The translations under genes and the position numbers were made by a program. The notes under the pieces are model-generated. The model had not been told where the DNA came from, did not search any database, and saw only the letters and a list, made by a program, of their open reading frames with translations. A stretch of 64,000 nt of DNA from Maribacter luteus (GTDB lineage Bacteria > Bacteroidota > Bacteroidia > Flavobacteriales > Flavobacteriaceae): NCBI RefSeq assembly GCF_009674825.1, contig NZ_WKJH01000001.1:620001-684000 (forward strand). Reading direction: 5' to 3'. Positions 1 through 9,500 of this stretch are shown here, piece by piece; position 1 is the first letter of the stretch; each line of letters starts with the position of its first letter.

Positions 1-1
1 T

Positions 2-208
2 ATATTCGGTTTATTGCCGTTGGCCTTATCAACCGGTATCGGTGCCGTAGGAAACCGTTCTATAGGTATGAGTGCTGTTGGGGGTATGCTTATCGGAACC
101 CTATTCGGGATATTGATAATTCCTGCACTTTACGTGATTTTCCAATCACTACAAGAAAAGATAACAGGTGCCCCCGATCAAGAAATTCCAGAAATAAAAG
201 AACAATAA
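2..208 (+). CDS. RND efflux pump inner-membrane subunit, C-terminal end (partial)
   Basis: Only the last 68 codons are in the window; the reading frame is open from base 2, so the gene starts upstream. The visible part has the glycine-rich GLLPLALSTGIGA stretch and a following hydrophobic helix (MLIGTLFGILIIPALYVIF), which match the last membrane helices of AcrB/HAE1-family proton-driven drug exporters. The short charged tail ends two bases before the TolC-type gene, the usual arrangement of a tripartite efflux operon (pump plus outer-membrane channel, with the adaptor probably further upstream). The substrate cannot be told from this fragment. Confidence 0.9.
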   Translation: MFGLLPLALSTGIGAVGNRSIGMSAVGGMLIGTLFGILIIPALYVIFQSLQEKITGAPDQEIPEIKEQ

Positions 209-210
209 CG

Positions 211-1614
211 ATGAAAAAAATAGTAACGAACAAACTTATACTAGTCGCTTTTCTTCCTCTTTTACTGCAATCATGTTTTGTGGCGAAAACCTATGAAAGG
301 CCGACAATTGAGACAGAGAATCTTTTTAGGACCGATCAGCTGCCAAAAGACAGCGTATCGTTCGCTTCGGTCTCTTACAAAGACCTTTTTACCGATGAGT
401 ATCTAAAAGGGTATATTGAAAAAGGTCTGGAGAACAATTTAGATATTAGAATCGCCTTGCAGAATATCAATGCGGCCGAAGCCTATGTTAAACAGGGGAA
501 AATGGGATACTTCCCTACCTTGAACGCTTCTGCCACAGCTACAAGAACCGCCAGGAACAGTGAAAATGGCCAATTCGGAAGTTTTTTCACCGAGCCTTAT
601 AATCAATTCGATATTACCGGGGCTTTATCCTGGGAAGCAGATATCTGGGGCAAGATAAGGAGCAATAAAAGAGCAAGTGATGCCAGCTATTTACAGACCG
701 TTGCCGCCCACAAGGCGGTAAAAACGGATTTGGTCGCGAACATTGCCGCTACATATTATCAAATACTCGCACTTGACCAACAGATAAAAGTAACCGAGGA
801 AACAATAATAAACCGATCCAAAAGTTTGGAGACCATAAAGGATCTGAAAGAGGCGGGACAAGCAAACCAAGTAGGTGTAGATCAAACAGCCGCACAACTT
901 TATAGTGCCCAAAGTCAACTGTTAGATCTTAAAAATTCGTTGTTCATTGCCGAAAACTCTTTAAGTCTTCTTTTAGGTGAAGAACCACAATCCTATCCAA
1001 GGAGTACCCTAGAAGACCAAACCTTGGCCAATGAAATGAAATTGGGCGTTCCTTCTTTATTATTGAGAAATAGGCCAGATATTTTACAGGCCGAATATGC
1101 CCTAGTGAATAGTTTTGAACTTACGAATGTAGCAAGAAGTAATTTTTATCCTTCGATTACCCTTTCAGCAAGTAGTGGATTTCAAAGCTTGGAGTTGGAT
1201 AATTGGATAGATTCCAGTTCTATTTTCGCCAACTTGGTCGGAGGTCTTACCCAACCCATATTCAATGGGAGAAAGGTAAGAACTGCCTACGAGGTATCAA
1301 AAGCCAATCAGGAACAAGCGTTATTGAACTTTAAAAAGACTCTTTTAGTTGCAGGAAAAGAAGTTTCAGAAGCGTTGTATGATTATAATATATCCCTTGA
1401 AAAAGAAACATACATCTCTAAACAGGTCGTAGCATTACGTAGGGCTGAGGATAATTCCCAAGAATTATTGAACAGTGGCTATTTAACCTATTTGGATTTG
1501 CTTACAGCTCGTGAAAATGCCTTGAATGCCGAGTTAAACCTGGTAAGCAACAAGCTTTCGCAATTATCTGCAACCGTGGAATTATATCGCTCATTGGGCG
1601 GCGGATGGCAATAA
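211..1614 (+). CDS. TolC/OprM-family outer-membrane efflux lipoprotein
   Basis: 467 residues, the usual size for the NodT/OprM branch of outer-membrane factors. The N-terminus is a lipoprotein signal: basic MKK, a hydrophobic core and a lipobox ending LLQSC at residue 22, so the mature protein should be lipid-anchored in the outer membrane. Two internally related halves follow, with long alpha-helical, Gln/Ala/Asn-rich segments and the family's LLGEEP and RPDILQAEY signatures between them. It would form the trimeric exit duct for the RND pump encoded immediately upstream (2-base gap, surely cotranscribed). A stem-loop at 1688-1730 probably ends the operon. Confidence 0.93.
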   Translation: MKKIVTNKLILVAFLPLLLQSCFVAKTYERPTIETENLFRTDQLPKDSVSFASVSYKDLFTDEYLKGYIEKGLENNLDIRIALQNINAAEAYVKQGKMGYFPTLNASATATRTARNSENGQFGSFFTEPYNQFDITGALSWEADIWGKIRSNKRASDASYLQTVAAHKAVKTDLVANIAATYYQILALDQQIKVTEETIINRSKSLETIKDLKEAGQANQVGVDQTAAQLYSAQSQLLDLKNSLFIAENSLSLLLGEEPQSYPRSTLEDQTLANEMKLGVPSLLLRNRPDILQAEYALVNSFELTNVARSNFYPSITLSASSGFQSLELDNWIDSSSIFANLVGGLTQPIFNGRKVRTAYEVSKANQEQALLNFKKTLLVAGKEVSEALYDYNISLEKETYISKQVVALRRAEDNSQELLNSGYLTYLDLLTARENALNAELNLVSNKLSQLSATVELYRSLGGGWQ

Positions 1615-1687
1615 CGATTAATTCGATGGTTATTAACCTGAAAAATAGGTTAAACCAAGTATAAGAAACTATTGAAAAAGGAAATGA

Positions 1688-1730
1688 AAACCCTTTGGCA
1701 TGACTCAAATCGACTCATGTTAAAGGGTTT
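1688..1730 (+). terminator. Stem-loop terminator of the efflux operon
   Basis: A 16-bp stem (AAACCCTTTGGCATGA pairing with bases 1715-1730, two G-T wobbles) encloses an 11-base loop, followed by ATTTTAT. It lies between the convergent efflux operon and the CYTH gene, so it may serve both strands. Confidence 0.7.
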
Positions 1731-1747
1731 ATTTTATGGATAAAACG

Positions 1748-2215
1748 CTACCATCCAGTAAAAGGATTTTTGCTTAATTGTGAATTATAATATTTGATAT
1801 CACCGGTAACTTCTTCCCCAAGCCAATCGGGGCGTTCAAAAAAATCATTTTCATTATCCAATTCTATTTCGGCGATGATCAACCCCTCATTGTCCCCATG
1901 AAATTCATCCACCTCAAATAAATACTTTCCCATTGGGATTTCATACCTTGTTTTATCTATTACCGATGGTTCACAAAGCTGTAGTAACGCCTCTGCCTCC
2001 TCAACCTTAATTCCCGTTTCCCATTCGAATCTCGTAGTGCCCGACGCATTGGAAATACCCTTAACGGTCAAGAAACCCTCATCACCCTTAATCCGCACAC
2101 GTACCGTTCTATCGGGATCGGTATTCAGAAATCCTTGAACTATCCTCTTTCGTGAGATTGCAACTTCTCTATAGGAGATGTCCTTAACCAAATACTTACG
2201 CTCAATTTCTACCAT
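1748..2215 (-). CDS. CYTH domain protein (inorganic triphosphatase/adenylate cyclase-like fold)
   Basis: 155 residues, the size of a single-domain CYTH protein. The ExExK signature appears at the very N-terminus as EIERK (residues 3-7). Later come RVRIKGDEGFLTVKG and a C-terminal run of acidic residues (EVDEF, EIELDNE), the beta-strands and metal-binding acids of the triphosphate tunnel fold. Family members usually hydrolyse tripolyphosphate or other triphosphates; the true substrate is not shown here. The start is taken as the ATG at 2215, because the frame upstream holds only TTG codons and EIERK must lie close to the N-terminus. The gene follows the mannose operon on the same strand but is separated by a terminator. 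Confidence 0.85.
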   Translation of the reverse strand: MVEIERKYLVKDISYREVAISRKRIVQGFLNTDPDRTVRVRIKGDEGFLTVKGISNASGTTRFEWETGIKVEEAEALLQLCEPSVIDKTRYEIPMGKYLFEVDEFHGDNEGLIIAEIELDNENDFFERPDWLGEEVTGDIKYYNSQLSKNPFTGW

Positions 2216-2259
2216 AATCAACAAGTCTTCAAAACTAAAAGTATGTAAATGAAAGCAAA

Positions 2260-2284
2260 AATCCCCATAAACTTTATGGGGATT
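2260..2284 (-). terminator. Terminator of the mannose-use operon
   Basis: Perfect 12-bp arms (AATCCCCATAAA and TTTATGGGGATT) around a single central base, so the real loop is larger. Read on the minus strand it is followed by a TTTTTG tract. It sits downstream of the MFS permease stop and upstream of the CYTH start. Confidence 0.8.
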
Positions 2285-2316
2285 CTTGGAATATTAAATT
2301 GATTCTTTTTTAAGAG

Positions 2317-3483
2317 CTAGGCCTTTTCTACCTTATCCTGCTTGGCCGTAAACGGTATGATCAACATATATGCAAAACATGCAACCAAAACTATAAGGCT
2401 TCCCATAATCCCGTAGCTGGAACTAACAAAGCCCATAATTGGAGGGATTACAGCCCCACCTACGATTGCCATGATCAACAACCCGGAAATTTCATTAGAC
2501 CTTGAGGGCATTTTATTTATGGCGATAGAGAATATCAAAGGAAATAAGTTACCCGCTCCAAGGCCAACAATGAAAATACCGATATAAGCCATCATTTCGG
2601 TAGCGGAGAACATGATCATTAGAGTGCCTATAATAGCCAATATCGTGGTAGTTACCAAAAAGAAAATAGGTTTTAGGAATTGGAGTAAAATGGCCCCTAC
2701 GAACCTACTGATCATTAAGGCCGTAAAATAAACACTTATACCGTAAGATGCGTTTTCCAACGTTAGTCCGTGAAGCTTCATGAGAAAGCCCTGAATGTTC
2801 GAGTTCATTCCTACATCGGCACCAACAATAAGGAATATCGCGATTACCATGGCAAGTACAAACTTATTGGTAAGCAGTTTCATGCACGATGCGAAGGTAG
2901 CCGGAGTTTCAGACTTTATGCTCTCATCTATCTTGGTACCTGAAAGCCAAAGCAAATTGGCCAAAGACAATAATGCATATACAGCGAATACAAGAATCCA
3001 TTTATCATAGGTAATAGCCATATAAGTTGCAATGATAGGTCCTGTTAGCGAGGTAATGGCCTTCATGAACTGGGATAGGCTTAAAAAACTCGAGAGTTTC
3101 TCCTTGGGGGTCACCTCTTGTAACAATGGACTTGCGGCGACCTGTACAATGGTATTACCGATTCCCATAAAGACAAAGGCTATTAAAATAACCACAAAAG
3201 AGTAGTGAATAAACGGTAGGATCAGTCCAAAAATAGTGATCATAATTCCTAAGTTCATCATTTTCTTTTTCCCTATTTTATCTTGTAGTACACCTACGGG
3301 AATTGAAAAGACGAAAAACCATATGAACACCATGGACGGGATAAACTGTGCCATGGAATCCGAAAGGTCGAAATCTTTCTGTACGTATCCTGTTGAAACG
3401 CCCACGATATCAACAAACCCCATAATAATGAAGGTCAGGAATACTGGGAAAAATTTGTTCAGTTGTATTTTATTGGTAGCCAT
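2317..3483 (-). CDS. MFS sugar permease (FucP/GluP-like)
   Basis: 388 residues with about 12 hydrophobic segments and the MFS loop motif QDKIGKKKMM near residues 65-75, so an inner-membrane secondary transporter. The opening stretch KFFPVFLTFIIMGFVDIVG resembles the sugar:proton symporters of the fucose/glucose permease group. It is the last gene of the mannose operon, 12 bases after the ROK kinase, which suggests it imports the monosaccharide released by the exported glycosidases. Mannose is the inferred substrate; another hexose is possible. A strong terminator follows. Confidence 0.85.
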   Translation of the reverse strand: MATNKIQLNKFFPVFLTFIIMGFVDIVGVSTGYVQKDFDLSDSMAQFIPSMVFIWFFVFSIPVGVLQDKIGKKKMMNLGIMITIFGLILPFIHYSFVVILIAFVFMGIGNTIVQVAASPLLQEVTPKEKLSSFLSLSQFMKAITSLTGPIIATYMAITYDKWILVFAVYALLSLANLLWLSGTKIDESIKSETPATFASCMKLLTNKFVLAMVIAIFLIVGADVGMNSNIQGFLMKLHGLTLENASYGISVYFTALMISRFVGAILLQFLKPIFFLVTTTILAIIGTLMIMFSATEMMAYIGIFIVGLGAGNLFPLIFSIAINKMPSRSNEISGLLIMAIVGGAVIPPIMGFVSSSYGIMGSLIVLVACFAYMLIIPFTAKQDKVEKA

Positions 3484-3494
3484 ATATAATTGTT

Positions 3495-4424
3495 TTAAAT
3501 TTCAGGGAGTTCATTTTTCACTACATTCCAAAAGTCGTTCACAAAAAGTTTGGCACTACCTATTATGGCCGCGTCTTCTAACAAAGGAGACACTTCAAAC
3601 TCTAACTGTAAACCTGCCTTTTCCAAATCGTTCTTTAATTTAGGCAAGAAAAGGTCACTGGCTTTTGAGATATTACCGCCCATGACTATGATTTCCGCTT
3701 GAAACTTTTTAACGAACGGTATCATGAATTCTGCCATATTAGCACCGAATTCATTGAAAACTTTTCTTGATTCATCGGTATCTGCAGCAGCGATTTCCTT
3801 TACACCCTTTACACGTTGGGAGGTAAGTTCAAAGTACCGTTCAATACACCAACGGGTAGAAAAATAATCATCGCTGATACCCGTTTTATAAGGTTTGTCC
3901 CACAAACAACCATCTTGGGGAACGTCATTGGAATTTACTTGTGGAACTCCATTGCTGATAAAAGCAGAACCAAATCCCGTACCCAAGGTTACAACGATAA
4001 CCTTTTTGCATTTTCTGGCCTTACCTTGTGTAGAAACCCCTACACCAAAAGAAGTGGCATCGTTCAGAAACCTTAGATTTACTTTTTCGCTATTGATGAA
4101 TTTTGGTAGTTCTTCGGGCACTGAAACATTATGTAAGCTTTCATACTTATCATTATCCCCTTCGAACATGGCAACCCCTGTTTTATAATTGAAAGGGCCC
4201 GGTATCGCGAATCCGATATCTGCCTTGGTCTGCATTGAAACACTTTCAATGGACTTATTAATGGCCTTGGCCCAATCCTGCATAATAACATCCTTCGATG
4301 CCTTATTGTCTATTTTTGCAGAAAACGTCGTATTTTCAAGAATTTCAAAGGTTCTTAAATTAACAGCTGCGCTAGTAATATGGCTTCCGCCAATATCTGC
4401 CCCTATTGCTATTTGATCGGTCAT
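3495..4424 (-). CDS. ROK-family sugar kinase
   Basis: 309 residues, normal for ROK glucokinase/mannokinase-type enzymes that phosphorylate a hexose with ATP in the cytoplasm. The phosphate loop is GADIGGSHI near residues 8-16, the catalytic Asp is in FLNDATSFGVG, and a second nucleotide-binding loop is VVTLGTGFGSAFI. The ROK zinc-binding signature (CxCGxxGCxE) is missing: the equivalent region reads DGCLWDKPYKTGISDDYFS. That occurs in divergent ROK members and leaves substrate preference open. It lies between the GntR regulator (11 bases) and the permease (11 bases); phosphorylation of imported mannose or glucose is the likely role. Confidence 0.88.
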   Translation of the reverse strand: MTDQIAIGADIGGSHITSAAVNLRTFEILENTTFSAKIDNKASKDVIMQDWAKAINKSIESVSMQTKADIGFAIPGPFNYKTGVAMFEGDNDKYESLHNVSVPEELPKFINSEKVNLRFLNDATSFGVGVSTQGKARKCKKVIVVTLGTGFGSAFISNGVPQVNSNDVPQDGCLWDKPYKTGISDDYFSTRWCIERYFELTSQRVKGVKEIAAADTDESRKVFNEFGANMAEFMIPFVKKFQAEIIVMGGNISKASDLFLPKLKNDLEKAGLQLEFEVSPLLEDAAIIGSAKLFVNDFWNVVKNELPEI

Positions 4425-4435
4425 ATTAATTTTAT

Positions 4436-5173
4436 TTAGAATTCTCTTTTTATTTCAATATCGTAAGTAAAGTAATCGGTATTATAGAATACGATATTGA
4501 ATTCGACTGGTCTCTCCCCAGGGTCGCATACCAATCGCTCTCTTTTTAAAATAGGTACTTCTGGAGTTAGATCCAAAGTGGAAACCAATTCTTGATCTGC
4601 TTTTATGGCGCTTAACCGCTCTTTGGACGTTGCAACGATGGTATCATGTTCGGTTTCCAATAGTTCATATAGCGGAGTAATGAAGTCCTCTTCCCCTGTT
4701 ATCCCCACCCTTGGATGAAAATAGGATACGGAATATAGGTACTTTGCCTCTTTTGACCCACGTACTTTCTCGAGCTTCCAGATTTTCTTTGAATTGGATA
4801 CGGACAAGGCTTCATAAACTTCGTCCGGTGCGGTTTCAAATGAAATTTTAACTAAATAATTGACGACTTCAATCCCCAGTTTATCCATTTCTTTGGTGAA
4901 ACTGATCCAATTATCAAGTCGTGTAGCGATTTTTTTGTTGAGGACTTTGGTGCCGACCCCTTTTTTACGTTCAATGAGTTGTTCTTGAACCAAAGTGTTT
5001 ACGGCTTGGCGAACCGTGTTCCGGGATACCCCTAATTTCTTAGCTAGGGTCACTTCTTTGGGTAAGAAAAGTTTTCCGCTTCTATAGTCTTCTTGCACGA
5101 TCAAAGATCTAAGGTATGCCTCAATCTGTGCATGTAGCGGTACTGGGCTATTTTGGTCTAATTTAAAGTCCAT
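4436..5173 (-). CDS. GntR-family regulator, HutC subfamily (UTRA domain)
   Basis: 245 residues. Residues about 8-78 form a winged helix-turn-helix of the GntR type (LAKKLGVSRNTVRQAVNTL is the recognition region). Residues about 95-240 match a UTRA ligand-binding domain, ending with the typical PVEFNIVFYNTDYFTYDIE. UTRA regulators bind phosphorylated or free sugars, amines or similar small molecules and usually repress the operon they sit in. The candidate operator GTCTATAC lies at 11586-11593 before the first gene of this operon. The ATG at 5173 is chosen over an upstream in-frame TTG. Confidence 0.92.
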   Translation of the reverse strand: MDFKLDQNSPVPLHAQIEAYLRSLIVQEDYRSGKLFLPKEVTLAKKLGVSRNTVRQAVNTLVQEQLIERKKGVGTKVLNKKIATRLDNWISFTKEMDKLGIEVVNYLVKISFETAPDEVYEALSVSNSKKIWKLEKVRGSKEAKYLYSVSYFHPRVGITGEEDFITPLYELLETEHDTIVATSKERLSAIKADQELVSTLDLTPEVPILKRERLVCDPGERPVEFNIVFYNTDYFTYDIEIKREF

Positions 5174-5213
5174 AACCAAATACTGTCCATATTCCTTCGT
5201 TAATCATCCTCAC

Positions 5214-6506
5214 CTATTCGTTATGGGAATTCGCCCATTCTTCAAAGTTAAGAATTGCTTTGTAAAGTACACCAGCAGATCCACGAAAAGTACCTGAACC
5301 TTCCGGTTTATTATCAACAGTGTACCATTCATAAAAGCCATTGTTCTTTATAACCCTATCGGTCATCGGCAATAATTGTTCATACGCATCCTCGACAAAA
5401 CCATATTTCACCAATTGCTGAATCATTCTTGCCCCGAACCAGGTCCAATCGCCACCGTTTTGGTAGTTATATTCCGGATTCATGATTTGGTTCGCAAAAT
5501 ATCCTGCAGGATATGGGGGATATAATGTTAGACCGATCGATCCAGCACCTGCTTGTTTTACCCTGGAAACCATTTCATCGATAGATATTTTAACTTCCTC
5601 CTTTGAAAGTAACCCCGCCTCAATTGCCACAGCAGTACCCCCAAAATAGTAGATTTCGTTCTCATTAAAATCCTCAGGAAATGGGGAGCCATCTAAATAA
5701 ATATGGGGTATGAATTTTTGGGTCTTACTATCCCACAGATGGTTTTTGGCATTTTTTGCCAATCGTCTCCTGATAGGCAACCATTGGTCTTTGATTTCTG
5801 GTATTATTTCCAACATATTGTCCAAGGCAATGATCAACATGGCATTGTCATAGATATCAATGGCCCTATGTGTATTCCCGTCAATATCAACACCCCAGCC
5901 ATGCTCTGGTTGCACATCGCCCCAATCGGCAGTGGTTGCCCCCCAAATAAGGCCGTATTCCTTAGAGAACCGCTTGTCCATTAAAAACTGTACCGCCCAC
6001 TCCATACGTTCAGCAACTGTTTTATCCCCTATTTCCACGTCTAGAATGGAGCTATCCCCTGTCGTCTTTACATATTTGTATACGGCTTGGATCAAAGAAG
6101 TTTCCTGATCGGTCTCTACAGTGTTCTTATGGCCAGCATAACGGGGCTCTAATTCGAAGTAGCTGAAATCGGTTTCTTCTTTGGTAATGGCCTCGGCAGG
6201 TGTAAACCCATCGATAATATTGCCATCATCGCCCTGCATTCTAAAAAACACCAAAAGGTTTTCCTTTAATTCCTCTGGCGGAAATACTTCCGCTGAAAGT
6301 TCAATAAACGTATTATAGTCCCTAATCCAAACCTCGCGATAACCATCACCAGCATTAAATCCGGTTTCGATAACCGCCAAGGCCCGCTTTTTGACGGCAT
6401 CGAATTGTTGGTTGGAAAGTACTTTTTTGGCGAGTTCCTTGTTTTCATTACGGTCTTTGCAACCTAGTAAGACCAAACCCAATACAATAGTGATCAGTAT
6501 TCTCAT
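5214..6506 (-). CDS. Six-hairpin glycosidase-like lipoprotein
   Basis: 430 residues. A lipoprotein signal ends LVLLGC at residue 16, so the protein is membrane-anchored outside the cytoplasm. The body has alternating helices and conserved aromatic/acidic patches of (alpha/alpha)6-barrel glycosidases: GYREVWIRDYNTF near residue 57, GLIWGATTADWGDVQPEHGW near 188, and YNYQNGGDWTWFGARMI near 360. These resemble the GH15/63/100/133-type clans, but I cannot assign a family. It begins 7 bases after GH92 ends, so it is probably cotranscribed and works on the same glycan. The acid/base pair is probably among the Asp/Glu in these motifs. Confidence 0.65.
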   Translation of the reverse strand: MRILITIVLGLVLLGCKDRNENKELAKKVLSNQQFDAVKKRALAVIETGFNAGDGYREVWIRDYNTFIELSAEVFPPEELKENLLVFFRMQGDDGNIIDGFTPAEAITKEETDFSYFELEPRYAGHKNTVETDQETSLIQAVYKYVKTTGDSSILDVEIGDKTVAERMEWAVQFLMDKRFSKEYGLIWGATTADWGDVQPEHGWGVDIDGNTHRAIDIYDNAMLIIALDNMLEIIPEIKDQWLPIRRRLAKNAKNHLWDSKTQKFIPHIYLDGSPFPEDFNENEIYYFGGTAVAIEAGLLSKEEVKISIDEMVSRVKQAGAGSIGLTLYPPYPAGYFANQIMNPEYNYQNGGDWTWFGARMIQQLVKYGFVEDAYEQLLPMTDRVIKNNGFYEWYTVDNKPEGSGTFRGSAGVLYKAILNFEEWANSHNE

Positions 6507-6513
6507 TTTTTAA

Positions 6514-9500
6514 TTATTTATCGTTCAACGTTGATGGTGGAAGGCTTGATACACCCCATTTTTTATTAGGTTCGGGACCCATTTCCAATTCTAGTTTCCC
6601 TCCTTTCAACAGCTCCTTAGAAGGGAACCAAAAGTTCTTTAATCTTTTTCCGTTCAACGTTGCACTTTGTACGTATTTATTATTGAAGGATGTGTTTTTT
6701 GCCTCAATAACAAAAGTTTCACCCCTTCCATATCGTCCTCCTAAATCTATCTCTACCTTTTCAAAAATTGGACTTCCTATTTCATAGATGGGATCTACAC
6801 GAACCCCACCATCTGTTTGAAAAAGCCCTAAGGATGCCATCATGAACCATGCGCTCATTTGCCCTTGATCCTCATCGCCTAAATAGGCGTTGGATACACC
6901 AAAACCATAATACCTATCAATAATATCCCTACTCCACTTCTGCGTTAACCAAGGTTTTTTAACCCAATTGAACAAGAATGAAAAATGCATGGATTGTTGG
7001 TTACCTTGCGTAACCGGAAAATCCCAATACAACTCATTCGGCGCATTGTACCGCCACGGACTACTGATATTAAACCCATCATCCAAGCGTTTTGCGAATT
7101 CCTCCTCACCAACAATAGCAGCAAGTGCAGGCACATCTTGTGGAACAAAAAATGTTAATTGCCATGCATTACCTTCAACATACTGAAAATTCCCTGCCGT
7201 TTTAATAGGGTCGAAATCGGGGAACCAAGAACCGTCGGAATGTCGTAAATGGGCAAAACCGCCGTCCGAATTAATGGCATTTTTCCACCAATACCCTCTT
7301 TGTATAAATTCACCATATTCCTTATCCTTACCTAATGCCTTTGCCAATTGGGAAACCGAAAAATCATCAAAAGAATATTCCAAGGTATTTGAGAAACGCC
7401 CTTTGTTATAGGGCACATAATGGTATTTTAAATAGGGTTCCAAGTCCCTATTCCCTGCAAAACCATTTCCTACCTTTTGACCTAAAGTGGTCTGCATTTT
7501 ATATACAGCCTCAAAGGCCTTTTCCGCATCGATATTGCCAACGCCCATTTGATAGGCCCCGACGATAAGTGGTATCTCATGTTCTGCCACCATGACCGGA
7601 ATATATTCCATTCCAGCAGGTCCTTTGGCCAACCAGCCATTGGCATCATACATTCCTAATTGTGAATTCACCCATTTCGATGACCAATCAGGAGTTGCCA
7701 AATTCCAAAATTGATTAAGGTTCCAAAATGTATTCCAAAAGGCATCACACCCTAAAGCCACTCCGTTAGGGTCTTCAATTTTTTGAACCTGCTCCTCGGC
7801 ATCGACCCAGCTACCATCAACATCACTGAATATGTTCCTACTTACCAAAGCACGGTACATGTTTGAATAAAACCTTGTTTTTTCCAATCGGTCATTCGAT
7901 GTGATCAGGACCCTTTCGAATAAATCGTTCCATGCATTTTCTTGATTCTCCCGAACTTTTTCAAAACTCCAACCAAAAGGTTTTGTTATTTCCTCGTCTA
8001 AATTGAGGGCAGCGTTGTCTATACTTACATAGGAGATAGCGGTTCTTGTCTGTACCACTTGATTATCCTTGGTATCAAATTCAACAAAGGCAACTACATC
8101 TTCTGGATTTTCAACCTTAAATTCCGCAGTATTCGTAATGGCGGCATCATCCTTTCCTTCTTTATCGCCATCTACCCAAACACCAAAATCCTTGATTGGG
8201 GTATCAAACTCCATTACAAAATGTACGGTATACTCTTGTGCTATATCATCCCATTCCTTGGGTTGATCACCATCTTCGACAAACTGTTTCCTATAATAAC
8301 CTTCTCCCCAAACCGAAGGGGATATTTGCTTACTATAACCAACAATCTTAGAATCGCTTACTTTTTTAATATAAGCTTCTTCAATCTTATAATTGTATTC
8401 TGAAGGTGTTTGTAAATCAACAAGTATCCTAGAATTGGGCTTATCCTTTGGATAGGTGTACCGCTGAAAACTGGCACGCGTAGTTGCCGTGAGTTCCGCC
8501 TTGATCTTATAATCACTTAAAAATACGGAATAGTACCCCAACGGCGCCTGCTCTGTATTTTTGTCAACACGTGAACGATAACCGGAATCGGGTTCTCCGG
8601 GGTTCCCGACCTCGGTAACCAAAGGGCCATTGGTTGGAAAAGTTCCCAAACCGGCCATAGTCCATTCGTGGATATGGCTAAATGTGCCCACACTTTCAAA
8701 TGAAGGCTGATACCCTGCCTGCCACCCACTTTTCTGGTTATCCGGACTTATTTTAACCATCCCGAATGGCATCCATGGTCCTGGGGCGATCATCCATCTA
8801 GAATGCCCTGTTCCTATTTTGGTGTTGACATAATCAACTAATAGATTTTGTTTTTTAGGCAACCTTTCCACAGTTCCCTTTTCTATTGGTTTACCATCCA
8901 ATAAAACCGTGTAACTACTGGCCTTTAATGTTTTAACGGCCCTCATAGGTGCTTCATAAATGCTTCGACCATGCTCTACGGTTTCTTTGAATATCACTTT
9001 ACCATCCAACTCTACCTGAAGCAGTGGATTTCCTGAAAGATGCTGAACATCCAATAATAAGGGCTGGGTTTCTTTGTTATCGATCTTCAATTCGTAGTCC
9101 GCAGCTGTAACATTTCTCAAGAATGCGTTTTCGGGCTTTATCAACTTCACATTTTCAGGCCCTTCCAAACGAACTTGGTCAAAAACCAACCAACTGCCTT
9201 CCAAAGTCGTCAATTGTATTCTATTACCACCACGTTTTATCAATTCTTCCGGAATAGGGATACTCAATTTTTGTTCCTTGGTATCCTCATTAACCCCTTT
9301 TAAGGCTTCAGCATTCTGCCCTTTATCAAGCTTGAATTTCCATGATTCATCATTAACACTTACTTTGAACAAGGGCGGTGTTTCCGGGTTACAATCCAAA
9401 ACATCAACTACCAATCTCCAAGAACCCTTGCTTGGTTTTTCGCTAATTCCAAACAGGATATTTATTTCATGTGGACGTATCCCCGCTAATCCCGAAGTAC

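Noticed and set aside
8059-8403. Plus-strand frames inside the GH92 gene
   Set aside because: GH92 is continuous and motif-rich on the minus strand; these are out-of-phase shadows.
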